In this document: piece by piece, positions 1 through 8,521 of the stretch
How the letters are laid out: each line of letters starts with the position of its first letter
Numbering within the stretch: position 1 is the first letter of the stretch
Origin: an uncultured Acidobacteriota bacterium
GTDB taxonomy: Bacteria > Acidobacteriota > Terriglobia > Bryobacterales > Bryobacteraceae
NCBI GenBank assembly: GCA_902825945.1
Contig: CADECY010000019.1
Location: forward strand, 32,469-96,468
Direction: 5' to 3'
Length of the DNA: 64,000 nt
The notes under the pieces: model-generated
Seen by the model: the letters and a program-made list of their open reading frames with translations, nothing else
Told to the model about the DNA's origin: nothing
Databases searched by the model: none
Position numbers and translations under genes: made by a program

Positions 1-994
1 CCGCCGGAGACCCGGCGCCGTCGACGCCGACCGCCTTTGCCGTCAGTGCCTCCGAGCCACCCAGAAACGTGGAGTAGACCACATCTCCAGCCGGATCGAG
101 CTTGAACAACACCCCGTTCGTTTCGCCCCTGGGCGTCGACTGGAGGGCTCGCATGACCGGGAAATCGGCCGAAGTGGAAACGCCCGAAACAAACGCGTTT
201 CCCAGCGAATCGACGGCGATCGCGGCGCCGCTCTCGGCACTTGAACCGCCGATCCGCTTCGTGTAGACCATTTTTCGATCCCGCGACAGCTTGGTAACGA
301 AGAAATCGCTCGAGCCGTTGGCGGAAGCCCGCGTCTGTCCGGCAATGTAGAGGTTACCCTGGGCATCGCTGGCGGAGGCGGTCGCGGCGTCGAGGGTCAC
401 GGCATCGCGCAGATCGACGAGCGAGAGCACCGGGTCGATCACGAGTGGCCGAGTGGGATCGTATGGACCCAACTGGAACTTCGTGGTGTCTCCGCTGGTC
501 TGTTGCAAGGCCGCTACTGAATACTGGCCGGCTCCGGCCGCCGATTGATAGGCGACTGGCTGACTCTGCCGCACCGCCAAGCCGCCGTTGGAGGCGAGGA
601 TGGCGCCGAAGCGCTCCTCAGTGATCGCCGCACCGCTCCACGAGAGACGGATTGACGAAGGATCGGCTCCAGCCGCGACTTCGAGGTCGTACTCGATGTC
701 ACGCCCCTTGCCGTAGACGACCACATCGATGCCAGGATAGACCTCTCGAATTCTGACCCTGCCGAATCCCTGTTCCGTGGCCGTTTCGCCCATGACTCCG
801 GAACCGCGCGACCCGTCGAACCGCAGCGTCGCTACCGCACGCCCATTCGCTGAAACCGATATCGAATCGCGATCGATACGCCAGGCACCCGCGGCTCCGT
901 TCGACACGAATGTCGCGCCACCGTGCTCACTTTGGAAATCGACCGCCGCGCTGAGAAAACCAGCCAGAAAAAAGAGGGAAAAAGGCTTGACCAC
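1..994 (-). CDS. SBBP/DUF7948-type secreted beta-propeller protein (3' part beyond window)
   Basis: An open frame runs from a GTG at 994 to the window edge without a stop, so the C-terminal part is missing; 331 codons are visible. The start is fixed by AGGAG six bases upstream (CTAGGAGCTGTTC then GTG). The N-terminus (VVKPFSLFFLAGFLSAA) looks like a signal peptide. Residues 20 to about 200 contain the pattern of the DUF7948 domain that precedes SBBP repeats (IREVYPGIDVVVYGKGRDIE, then YDLEVAAGADPSSIRLSW). After a PLVIDPVLS linker come propeller repeats of the form DAQGNLYIAGQT, DSLGNAFVSGVS and STFLGGS. Such proteins are exported and common in Acidobacteriota, usually with Ig-like or cell-surface domains at the C-terminus; the function is unknown. 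It is divergent from the amidohydrolase gene at 1129. Confidence 0.8.
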   Translation of the reverse strand, partial: MVKPFSLFFLAGFLSAAVDFQSEHGGATFVSNGAAGAWRIDRDSISVSANGRAVATLRFDGSRGSGVMGETATEQGFGRVRIREVYPGIDVVVYGKGRDIEYDLEVAAGADPSSIRLSWSGAAITEERFGAILASNGGLAVRQSQPVAYQSAAGAGQYSVAALQQTSGDTTKFQLGPYDPTRPLVIDPVLSLVDLRDAVTLDAATASASDAQGNLYIAGQTRASANGSSDFFVTKLSRDRKMVYTKRIGGSSAESGAAIAVDSLGNAFVSGVSTSADFPVMRALQSTPRGETNGVLFKLDPAGDVVYSTFLGGSEALTAKAVGVDGAGSPA

Positions 995-1128
995 GAACAG
1001 CTCCTAGCAGAGGTTCCAGGACTCGCGCCGACTGCGGGCGCAAGTCTAGTACCTATCACTTGTACCATTCCCGGACCCTTTCTTGGGGGGCATCCGGTGC
1101 CCTGTCAGTGATACGATGCTGCAAGACC

Positions 1129-2835
1129 ATGTTTCGAATCGCGCCGCTCTTTCTACTCGCCAGCCTGTTGGTGGGGCAGGTTCCCGAACTCATCGTTCAC
1201 AACGCCAAGATCGTCACCGTCGATTCCCGTTTCAACCTCGCGCGAGCGATGGCGATCCGGAACGGACGAATCACGGCCATCGGTACTGAATCGACGGTAC
1301 TGGGACTGAAGGGCCCCGCGACCCGGCTCTTGGACGCCAAGGGCCGCTCCGTACTTCCCGGACTGATGGACAGCCACGTCCATGCGGCCGACGCCTCGAT
1401 GTACGAATTCAGTCACGAAATTCCGGCAATGGAGACGATCGCCGACGTGCTCGCCTACTACAAACGCCGAGCGGCGGTTGTTCCGAAAGGCCAGTGGCTG
1501 CGCCTCACGCAGGTCTTCATCACCCGCCTTCGCGAACAGCGATATCCCACTCGCCAGGAACTCGACGAAGTGGCGCCCGATCATCCGGTGATTTTCGGCA
1601 CCGGACCAGATGCGTCAGTAAACACGATGGCGTTGAAGCTGAGCGGCATCACGCGCGAGAAGCATCCGAAAGAGGGCCAGGTCGGCAAAGTCGAGCGCGA
1701 CGCGTCCGGCGAGCCTACCGGAATTCTGCGCGGGGCCGCGCAATTCGTGAAGGCGGGCGCGTTCGGCAAGTCTCCTACCACCGAAGACCGGCTGGCGCGT
1801 TTGAAAATGCTGATCGCGGACTACAACTCCACGGGCATCACCAGCATCGCCGACCGCGATACGAGCGTCACCGAACTCGAACTGTACCGCGCGCTCCACG
1901 AGCGCGGTGAGCTCAATGCCCGCGTATTCATCAACTACAGCATCAATCCGCACCAGCCCATCGAAGAAGTGGAAGCGCAGATCCGCAAGGCCGCTTCCGA
2001 TCCGCTCCACAAGCAGAACGACATGCTTTGGGTTCGCGGACTGAAGGCCTATCTCGACGGCGGCATGCTCACCGGAAGCGCCTACATGCGCGAACCGTGG
2101 GGAGTGAGCAAGATCTATTCGATCACCGATCCGAACTATCGCGGAATGCGATATATCGAAGCCGAGCATCTCTACCGCATCACGCGATTCGCGTTGAAGA
2201 ACGACATGCAGTTCACCGCGCATTCGGTGGGCGACGGCGCCGTTCACGCGCTGATCGAAGCCTACGAGCGCGTGAACCGCGAATTCCCCGTGCGCGATCA
2301 GCGGCCTTGTATCACGCACTGCAATTTCATGTCGCCCGAGGCGATCGAGCGCATGGCGAAGATCGGCGTGGTGGCGGACCTGCAGCCCGCCTGGCTCGAG
2401 CGTGACGGCGCGACGCTACGCAAACAGTTCGGCGATCCGCGCCTGCGGTTCTTTCAGCCCTACAAGTCGCTGTTCGAAGCGAAGGTGGTGGTGGGCGGCG
2501 GCTCCGATCACATGCAGAAGATCGGGAGCATGCGCGCCATCAATCCCTACAATCCCTGGTGGGGAATGTGGGTGACGCTCACCCGCCGACCGCGCTGGAC
2601 CGATCAGCCGCTGCATCCGGAAGAGCGGATCACGCGCGAACAGGCGATTCGCCTCTACACGATCAACAACGCTTTTCTCGTCTTCGAGGAGAAGAACAAG
2701 GGTTCGCTCGAAAAAGGCAAGCTCGCGGACTTCGTGATTCTCGATCGCGACATCCTGACCTGCCCGCTCGACGAGATCAAGAGCATCCAGCCGGTGGAGA
2801 CCTATCTCGGCGGGCGCCGCGTGTTTCCGCGCTGA
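1129..2835 (+). CDS. Exported amidohydrolase (amidohydrolase_3 / YtcJ-like)
   Basis: 568 aa metal-dependent hydrolase of the amidohydrolase_3 (YtcJ-like) family. The frame stays open upstream to a TTG at 1060, but ATG 1129 gives a normal signal peptide (MFRIAPLFLLASLLVGQ), so I prefer it. Visible family features are the composite beta-sandwich start (ELIVHNAKIVTVD), the HxH metal site at about residues 83-85 (MDSHVHA), GLKAYLDGGMLTG in the barrel, two further His sites (AHSVGDGAVH and ITHCNF) and the late Asp in VGGGSDH. The C-terminus ends with the usual EKGKLADFVILDRD. The substrate cannot be told from sequence; relatives act on amides, formamides or cyclic ureides. It has no close operon partner. 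Confidence 0.85.
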   Translation: MFRIAPLFLLASLLVGQVPELIVHNAKIVTVDSRFNLARAMAIRNGRITAIGTESTVLGLKGPATRLLDAKGRSVLPGLMDSHVHAADASMYEFSHEIPAMETIADVLAYYKRRAAVVPKGQWLRLTQVFITRLREQRYPTRQELDEVAPDHPVIFGTGPDASVNTMALKLSGITREKHPKEGQVGKVERDASGEPTGILRGAAQFVKAGAFGKSPTTEDRLARLKMLIADYNSTGITSIADRDTSVTELELYRALHERGELNARVFINYSINPHQPIEEVEAQIRKAASDPLHKQNDMLWVRGLKAYLDGGMLTGSAYMREPWGVSKIYSITDPNYRGMRYIEAEHLYRITRFALKNDMQFTAHSVGDGAVHALIEAYERVNREFPVRDQRPCITHCNFMSPEAIERMAKIGVVADLQPAWLERDGATLRKQFGDPRLRFFQPYKSLFEAKVVVGGGSDHMQKIGSMRAINPYNPWWGMWVTLTRRPRWTDQPLHPEERITREQAIRLYTINNAFLVFEEKNKGSLEKGKLADFVILDRDILTCPLDEIKSIQPVETYLGGRRVFPR

Positions 2836-2837
2836 TT

Positions 2838-3182
2838 TCAGCCGCGCTGGCGGTGGAAGTCCGCGTAGGGACAGCCTTCCCACCAGATGGGCGCGTTGTC
2901 CAGGTTCTCGCCGAGCACGCGTGCGTGGCAGACGCGGCAGTAGTTGAGCTGACGGATTTCTTCACCCACCGGAGCCACCCGCATGATTTCCTCGAAAACG
3001 CAGAGATCACGTCCCTCGGCCTTCGATTCGGAAACGCTCGCAAGCGGGCCGTCTTTGGCCTGCTCGAGGTTCAGGCGCGAGAAGACGTTCGATCGCAGAC
3101 GGGGCGGCGCCGGCTGCTCCTCCAAGGCGGCATCCGCGGCTTCCGCGAACTCGAGCCACTGATCATCGAGTTCGTCAGGCAT
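2838..3182 (-). CDS. Small Cys-containing protein translationally coupled to the ECF sigma factor
   Basis: 114 aa. The frame is open far upstream, but ATG 3182 overlaps the sigma-factor stop by 8 bases (ATGCCTGA), which is typical of coupled translation. The N-terminal half is acidic and helical (MPDELDDQWLEFAEAADAA). The C-terminal half has NYCRVCHARVLG, then WWEGCPYADFH, so three Cys and several His could bind a metal. It lacks the usual HxxxCxxC of ZAS anti-sigma factors and has no membrane segment. By position it is the best candidate for a partner or regulator of the sigma factor, but this is inference. The CxxCH string resembles a heme site, yet there is no export signal. Confidence 0.6.
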   Translation of the reverse strand: MPDELDDQWLEFAEAADAALEEQPAPPRLRSNVFSRLNLEQAKDGPLASVSESKAEGRDLCVFEEIMRVAPVGEEIRQLNYCRVCHARVLGENLDNAPIWWEGCPYADFHRQRG

Positions 3183-3765
3183 CTTGCCACCCCCTCTTGA
3201 AGTTTTCTCGCGCTCGCGCCAGCAGCCGTTCGACGGCCTTCTCCGTGCGGCCGGTTGCCTCTGCGATCTCCCGCGAGCTCCGCCGTTCCCAGTATCGCCA
3301 CAACAGGATCGCTGAGTAGTGCTCTGGCAGTCCCGCGAGCACGGAGCGCATTCGTTCGGACAGTCTTCGCGAGTCGAGCAATTCATCGAGCGGCGGCGAA
3401 GCAAGGTCCGGCGGTTCGGGCAGAGCGTCCTCCCACTGACTGAATTCCCGCAGTCTCCGCCGGTAGTGGTCTTCCACCTTGTGCCGCGCGATCCCCATGA
3501 TCCAGGCGGCGAGGGGCGAGGTTCCGCGATAGCCCGGCAGGTACTGCCAGGCCGCGACGAAAACCTCTTGCACGGTATCCTCCACCGCGTCGGCGCGCGG
3601 AAACAGACGTCCCCTGACGTAGGAATAGACGGGACCCGATAGCTTTTCGACGAACTCGGCGGTTGCCTTCCGGTCCTTGCGAAGCACCGCCTGGGCCAGA
3701 GCAAGGTCGGGATGAGCGCCGGGCGGCATGACTGCTTGCCCGGGCTCGATCCTGACCAGATTCAT
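3175..3765 (-). CDS. ECF-family RNA polymerase sigma factor
   Basis: 196 aa sigma-70 family protein of the ECF group. Region 2 lies at about residues 36-102 (AVEDTVQEVFVAAWQYLPGY, then AAWIMGIARHKVEDHYRRR). Region 4 lies at about 134-186 (LPEHYSAILLWRYWERRSSREIAEATGRTEKAVERLLARA), with a clear helix-turn-helix. A proline-rich linker separates the two, as in normal ECF factors. There is no region 1 or 3 and no C-terminal extension. It directs RNA polymerase to a small regulon that cannot be seen here. The downstream gene overlaps its stop codon and may encode its regulator. Confidence 0.9.
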   Translation of the reverse strand: MNLVRIEPGQAVMPPGAHPDLALAQAVLRKDRKATAEFVEKLSGPVYSYVRGRLFPRADAVEDTVQEVFVAAWQYLPGYRGTSPLAAWIMGIARHKVEDHYRRRLREFSQWEDALPEPPDLASPPLDELLDSRRLSERMRSVLAGLPEHYSAILLWRYWERRSSREIAEATGRTEKAVERLLARARENFKRGWQDA

Positions 3766-3812
3766 TCGGCGGTCTCTGATTCCATTGTCGGCGAAAGCGG
3801 CGAGTCCCCCCT

Positions 3813-5213
3813 CTAGCGGCTGTCGCGAACTTCACCCAGGGTTCCCGTGAACTTTCTCGCCGCGAGGTAGGCGTAGTAGTAGACGCTGTCTCGCATCAAG
3901 TACTGGCGCGTTTCGAGCGACATGCGCCGCGCCATCCGGACCGGCCACTTGTCAGGCCGCTTGCTGGGCGGCGCATCGATCGCAAACGTTCTGGGGCTCG
4001 CGCAGGCGGTGAGTTCGACCACCGCCAGTGAGCCATCGGTGACAATCTCTCCGGACCGTACGAGATTGCCACGCTCCATGAACGCCGCGGAGCGAATACA
4101 ACCAGCGAAATCGAGGTCAGCGATGACTTTGCGGCGCTCGGCGTCGATCCGGGGATCGATGCGATGGGTGAGTGTGAATCGGCGGCGCACGACCGTGATT
4201 CCGGTGTCGTGAGTGGCGGCTCCCACCCATACGTTTCCGCCGTCCGGGTCCACCGTCTCCCAGATTCGGATGTGATGACGCTTGGCGATGGTGTTGAACG
4301 ATTTTTGGAACACGAGGCCGGGCTTGCGTCCCTGATACAGCAGCGGCGAAACTGGGGCCGTCGGATAACCGCGCATGCTGACCCACGAGTGATAGGCTCG
4401 CCGGAACGAAGACCGGGTCGTCGGCTCGGCTGGAAACCAGCCAGCGGCGGTGAACGCGTCGATGATCTCCACGCGAGTTGCGCGGAACGCGAAGTTGATG
4501 ATGTCGCCAGCGGGCCGTCCATTCGGCTTCTTAACCCCATGCGGAAGATCGGCCAATGCCCCGCGTGCAATTGATGGCGCGCTCGTCGCGCGATTCGTGG
4601 ACGGTCCCTCGCCGTGCACCTCGAGACTCAATTCCGCGCCAGGAGTCAGATGGATCTCCGGGTCCGGCAGACGGAACAGCAGTGTCTTGGCGGCGAACAT
4701 GCCCGCGGCTCCGGCAGGCCCCAGAGCGGCCCGGCTGCAAATCGTACCCGAGGCTCCGGTGAGACCGATGGCAGCACGCCCGAAGATGTTCGGGCGAGGC
4801 CGGTGCCAAAGTCCGCGTACCCATGCTCCTGGCGGACTCGCGGCGAGCACTCCCCGGATCGTGCCGTCGCGTGAAACCTGTTCGCGCGCGTTCTCCACCG
4901 ACAGAACCTTGGCGATGATCGCACGCCGCTGTCCGCCGGGTAATTCGAGATCATGGAAATCAACTCGAAGCAAGGCACGTTCGCGGAACACTCCGAGGCG
5001 GACGCGCGAAGCCCGGCTCACCTTGCCGTACACGATCGAGCCAGCCGGAAAGGAGCCATCCGGCTGTACCACCACCGCCCGCACCGGAGTTCCAACGGGC
5101 GATGCATCACTGGTGACATGGCTGAGCAGGCGGACCTCAACCTGTTGGGGGCGCTCCAGGTTCGCGGCGCGAAGTCCGGCCGCGGCGATCAACGCCAGCA
5201 GCTTACCGTTCAT
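3813..5213 (-). CDS. Exported protein with LssY_C-like C-terminal domain
   Basis: 466 aa with a short signal-like start (MNGKLLALIAAAGLRAA). Residues about 20-230 are a beta-rich region without a family I recognise (VRAVVVQPDGSFPAGSIVYG is reminiscent of surface-exposed repeats). Residues about 233-400 match the LssY_C pattern: GDIINFAFRATRVEIIDAF, GWFPAEPTTR, PTAPVSPLLYQGRKPGLVFQK and KRHHIRIWE. LssY_C domains are usually found fused to PAP2 phosphatases. Here the PAP2 gene is separate, lies directly upstream, and its 3' end overlaps this start by 11 bases, so the two probably act together at the membrane. Exact role unknown. Confidence 0.7.
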   Translation of the reverse strand: MNGKLLALIAAAGLRAANLERPQQVEVRLLSHVTSDASPVGTPVRAVVVQPDGSFPAGSIVYGKVSRASRVRLGVFRERALLRVDFHDLELPGGQRRAIIAKVLSVENAREQVSRDGTIRGVLAASPPGAWVRGLWHRPRPNIFGRAAIGLTGASGTICSRAALGPAGAAGMFAAKTLLFRLPDPEIHLTPGAELSLEVHGEGPSTNRATSAPSIARGALADLPHGVKKPNGRPAGDIINFAFRATRVEIIDAFTAAGWFPAEPTTRSSFRRAYHSWVSMRGYPTAPVSPLLYQGRKPGLVFQKSFNTIAKRHHIRIWETVDPDGGNVWVGAATHDTGITVVRRRFTLTHRIDPRIDAERRKVIADLDFAGCIRSAAFMERGNLVRSGEIVTDGSLAVVELTACASPRTFAIDAPPSKRPDKWPVRMARRMSLETRQYLMRDSVYYYAYLAARKFTGTLGEVRDSR

Positions 5214-6072
5214 CCCATGCCTCCGACAGCCGCCAAGCTGCCACGCTGATCAGGAGGCTGGCGCAACCATCCGCGGCGTAGTGATAGCGGCCATAGATCG
5301 TGGCGAGGAAGACGAGCGCCGCGGCAGTCAAGCCGGCCGCGCACAGTCGCGGGCAATCGGGCACGGCACGGATCAATCCGAACGCCGATGAGAATGCGGC
5401 GGCGACGTGTCCGCTCGGAAACACGCTCGTGCTGATGTCGAAGTTGCCGAGCAGCCAAAGATTGAACGATCGCCACATGTTGGTGGTTGACGGCAGATCC
5501 TGCTCCGGAAAAGCCACACGAGGCGCTAGGGTGGGAAACAAAGGGAGCAACGCGTAGGCGCAGAACGTTCCGAGCGCGAAGGTCGCCAGAAACCGGTCCA
5601 CCCGGTGGCGCCTTCGCAGCCAATAGATCGCCGCGAGGGACAAAGGGGGAATCGTGTACAGCAGGGTATAGCTGAGTTCGAGAAGCCAGTGCAACGGCTG
5701 TCCGCCCGCCCTGACCAACTCGCCGAACCCGGCGGCGCGCAATAGCCACTGGTCCCATCCGAAAAACCGGTTCTGCAGGGTCACGTCTGGAGCGCGGCTG
5801 AACCACTCGAGTTGCAGGTAGCCGGTCAGAACGAGCGCGGGAGTGGCCCATTCGCGCGCGATTTCGACGCTCAGACGCGGATAGCGGGCTGCGACGGTTC
5901 CCAGCCACCAAACCGCCAGTGGCAGGGCGGCCGATATGGCCTGATGCAGCCAGCTTCGCGGAAACACGACGCTCAGCACCGCCGTGTAGGCAAAGTACGC
6001 GACGGCGACGCGTTCGCCCGGGCGCAGAGGGCGACAGCTCGAGATGGCAGAGGGAACAGCGGCGTGTTTCAC
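5203..6072 (-). CDS. PAP2-superfamily membrane phosphatase / phosphotransferase
   Basis: 289 aa integral membrane protein with about six hydrophobic segments. It carries the PAP2 catalytic motifs of the Aur1/inositolphosphotransferase-like branch: FPSGHV at about 218-223 (Ser220, His222) and YGRYHYAAD at about 260-268 (Arg262, His264 as nucleophile, Asp268). PAP2 enzymes remove or transfer phosphate from lipid phosphates on the outer face of the inner membrane. The ATG at 6072 precedes a polar leader before the first helix. It is followed with overlap by the LssY_C protein gene, and the pair probably forms one unit. The substrate cannot be decided from sequence. Confidence 0.85.
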   Translation of the reverse strand: MKHAAVPSAISSCRPLRPGERVAVAYFAYTAVLSVVFPRSWLHQAISAALPLAVWWLGTVAARYPRLSVEIAREWATPALVLTGYLQLEWFSRAPDVTLQNRFFGWDQWLLRAAGFGELVRAGGQPLHWLLELSYTLLYTIPPLSLAAIYWLRRRHRVDRFLATFALGTFCAYALLPLFPTLAPRVAFPEQDLPSTTNMWRSFNLWLLGNFDISTSVFPSGHVAAAFSSAFGLIRAVPDCPRLCAAGLTAAALVFLATIYGRYHYAADGCASLLISVAAWRLSEAWDER

Positions 6073-6157
6073 TGGCCACCCGTTACGACGAACAGGTGCC
6101 AGATCATTGTAACCGTCCCGGCGTCTTTCCGCTATCCCTCGTGCGTGGGATCTTGGG

Positions 6158-6664
6158 CTACTTCTTCTGGCCTGCGCTTCCGCCCGCCGCGCCCGATCCT
6201 AGCTCGGGACTGGTGGCGGTGGCCGGCTCCATTCCGAAGTTCTCGCGAATCACACCCGTCTGATCGCAATAAAACGTGCGGCGGCCGGTGGCGGCGCTGA
6301 GCGGATTCGCGTTGATCGTGAATCCGGTTTGCGTTCCCTGCACCACGTACTGATAGCCGTTCTTCACGCCTTTGGTCATTTCATCCGAGACCAAGCCCGC
6401 ACCCGATGGGCTGGGCTGTCCGCTGGCGGGGGTTCCGAGCTCGGTCAGTGAGGTGGCGTAGCGCCCGAACTGCGACATGTACTGGATTTGTGCCTGGTTC
6501 AGGTTGTGGATCTCGCGCGTTGCCGCCATCTCCTTCGCGTTGATGAGCGCCTGACCGATCTTGGGAACCGCGACGGCCCCGATGATCATCAAAATCGCGA
6601 CCACGATCAGCAGTTCCATCAGCGAAAAGCCTGCGCGGCGCCGGGTGATGCGGTGATTTCTCAT
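6158..6664 (-). CDS. Type IV pilin / pseudopilin-like protein
   Basis: 168 aa with a class III signal peptide: a basic leader MRNHRITRRRAG is cut before FSLMELLIVVAILM, leaving Phe+1 and Glu+5 of the mature pilin and one long hydrophobic helix. The rest (NLNQAQIQYMSQFGRYA, ELGTP, and a C-terminus ending in GSAGQKK) resembles the acidobacterial GspG/PilA-like prepilins with a short globular part. A prepilin peptidase and assembly machinery are not in this window, so whether it builds pili or a type II secretion pseudopilus is open. GGAG lies upstream of the ATG (GGAGAAGGCAAAC). Confidence 0.85.
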   Translation of the reverse strand: MRNHRITRRRAGFSLMELLIVVAILMIIGAVAVPKIGQALINAKEMAATREIHNLNQAQIQYMSQFGRYATSLTELGTPASGQPSPSGAGLVSDEMTKGVKNGYQYVVQGTQTGFTINANPLSAATGRRTFYCDQTGVIRENFGMEPATATSPELGSGAAGGSAGQKK

Positions 6665-6716
6665 GTTTGCCTTCTCCTCTATCCTATGACGGCGAGGACC
6701 CTGCTGGCGTGTACCG

Positions 6717-8231
6717 TTACTTGCGAAGGCGCTCCGGCACCAGCCGCTCGCCGGTCGCGCCCTGCTCGCCTGCCCGGCCGGACTCGTGATATTCGGCGTC
6801 CTGGTTCACCTCCCACACGTCCCAGACCTGCTTGCCCTGGAGAATGTTGCGCGCGGTCAACATCGCCGTCATCATCGCGTGATCCTGGTTGTTGTACTTG
6901 TGCATCCCGTTGCGGCCCACCAGGTGCAATCCCGGATAGCGCGCCACTTCCTTCCGGATCGTGGCGACATGCTGAGCGTAGGCATCATCATATACGGGAT
7001 AGGCGCGGGGCTGGCGCACGACACAGCCGTCGATGACATCTTCCTCCCGAGCAAGTCCGATCTTGGCAAACTCCCGCTTGCCGAGGGCGATCAGCTCGGC
7101 ATCGGGCGCGTTCCACAACCCATCGCCTTCGAAGCAGAAGTACTCGAGGCCGTAGCAGGAGTAGGCGGGATCTGGCACCATTTCCGGTGACCACGACTTG
7201 AAGTTCTGGATCCTCCCCACCTTTACGGACGGCTCGTGGATGTAGATCCAGTTGTCGGGGAATGCGTCCCTACCCTTCAGGATCAGCACCACGGTCAGGA
7301 AATCGCGATAGCGCAGACCGCGCGCCGCCGTGACGGCTTCCCGTGACGGAGCGGGCTCGAGCGAAGGGATCAACTCACGCAGCGGTGCGGAAGAGATGAC
7401 GTGCCTGGCCTGCAAACGCACCGTCTCTCCACCGGTGGTCCGGCCCTCGACGAACCATGTTTGCGCGACCGTGTCCCACGCGCATCCGGTTACGCGGATT
7501 CCAGTCTCGATCGCTCCGCCCAAGGCTTCGATCTTGGCCCGGCAAGCCTCCCACATCATCCCCGGACCCTTGCGCGGATACCGGAACGTGGTGATCAGCG
7601 TTTTCACCGCCTCGCCCCGGGAACCTGCGCCGAACCCCGAAAAGAGCGCGTTGCGGATCGCCGTTCCGAGCGACAAGCCCTTGATGCGCTGCGCCGCCCA
7701 ATCGGCCGAGATCTCCTTGCAACTCATCCCCCACACCTTTTCCGTGTAGGTCTGGAAGAAGATGCGGAAGAGCCGCTCTCCGAACTGATTGGTCACCCAA
7801 TCCTCGAACGAGCGGACATCGGAGACGGGCCGCAACCGGGCCGCGGCGTACGAGACCACGCACAGCACCGACTCGACCGGACCCAGATTCAGAAACGCCT
7901 CCATCGCGCGCAGCGGGTAGGAATAGAACTTGCCGCCATAAAAAATGCGCGACGAACGCGGCCGTTCGAGCATGTCGTCCGGCAGGATCTCGCTCCACAG
8001 GTCCTCTACTTCCTGAGCCTTGGAGAAGAAGCGGTGTCCCCCGATATCGAACAGGAAGCCCTTGTAGCTCTCCGTTCGGGAGATCCCGCCGACGTGTTCG
8101 GGATCCGCCTCGAGCACGACAACCGGCTCACCAGCCTTGGAAAGGCAGTATCCTGCCGTCAATCCCGCTGGACCCGCGCCGATGATGACCGCCGTGTATT
8201 TCTTGCGTTGATCTGCCCTGACGAGCCCCAC
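6717..8231 (-). CDS. FAD-dependent UDP-galactopyranose-mutase-like / amine-oxidase-fold oxidoreductase
   Basis: About 504 aa. The frame is open to 8450, but the conserved N-terminus begins only a few residues before the dinucleotide-binding motif GAGPAG (about 18-23), so GTG 8231 is proposed; no strong ribosome binding site decides it. The protein has the Rossmann start ([33 protein letters not shown]), the GGHRFF segment typical of the UDP-galactopyranose-mutase-like/protoporphyrinogen-oxidase-like family, and a C-terminal FAD-binding end ([19 protein letters not shown]). Relatives often act in surface glycan synthesis. It is divergent from the exported oxidoreductase at 8522; a pair of inverted repeats lies between them. 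Confidence 0.8.
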   Translation of the reverse strand: MGLVRADQRKKYTAVIIGAGPAGLTAGYCLSKAGEPVVVLEADPEHVGGISRTESYKGFLFDIGGHRFFSKAQEVEDLWSEILPDDMLERPRSSRIFYGGKFYSYPLRAMEAFLNLGPVESVLCVVSYAAARLRPVSDVRSFEDWVTNQFGERLFRIFFQTYTEKVWGMSCKEISADWAAQRIKGLSLGTAIRNALFSGFGAGSRGEAVKTLITTFRYPRKGPGMMWEACRAKIEALGGAIETGIRVTGCAWDTVAQTWFVEGRTTGGETVRLQARHVISSAPLRELIPSLEPAPSREAVTAARGLRYRDFLTVVLILKGRDAFPDNWIYIHEPSVKVGRIQNFKSWSPEMVPDPAYSCYGLEYFCFEGDGLWNAPDAELIALGKREFAKIGLAREEDVIDGCVVRQPRAYPVYDDAYAQHVATIRKEVARYPGLHLVGRNGMHKYNNQDHAMMTAMLTARNILQGKQVWDVWEVNQDAEYHESGRAGEQGATGERLVPERLRK

Positions 8232-8250
8232 TGATAGTGCCGTATTGGAA

Positions 8251-8285
8251 CTCCGGTTTGGCGCCGGAGCTTCCAGTATACTGGA
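8251..8285. promoter_or_regulatory. Hairpin plus perfect 14-bp palindrome in a divergent intergenic region
   Basis: CTCCGG and CCGGAG (8251-8256 and 8264-8269) form an inverted repeat with a 7-base loop. Directly beside it is TCCAGTATACTGGA (8272-8285), a perfect palindrome. Both lie between the divergent genes at 8231 and 8522. The symmetry would fit a dimeric repressor site; a TATAAT-like hexamer sits at 8387-8392 on the plus strand. No regulator is known for it, so the role is inference. Confidence 0.4.
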
Positions 8286-8521
8286 GGCCCGCCAAAGTCT
8301 CGACCGCCGGAAGTCCCAGGACTGGCCGTACCACCGGCCGGGCGGAGCGGATCGGCCATCGCCTGGCGCGTTTCGGCGGCGGGCTGTATAATTTCGAAGA
8401 GGCGTGCCGCGTGTCCGCCGAAGCGCAAGGGCCGCCGAGCCGCTGCCCAAACCCGAGAAACACGCGAGGTTGTATCGTGGCGGCCGGCTCGTTTTTGCGC
8501 GTACCTTCAGAAGGAGTGCCT

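Noticed and set aside
2838..3182. Heme c attachment site (CxxCH) in the small protein next to the sigma factor
   Set aside because: There is no export signal, so covalent heme attachment in the periplasm is unlikely; more likely a metal or redox site.
8387..8392. TATAAT as a firm promoter for the oxidoreductase at 8522
   Set aside because: There is no acceptable -35 hexamer at 16-18 bases and it lies 130 bases before the start, so it is only mentioned with the palindrome.
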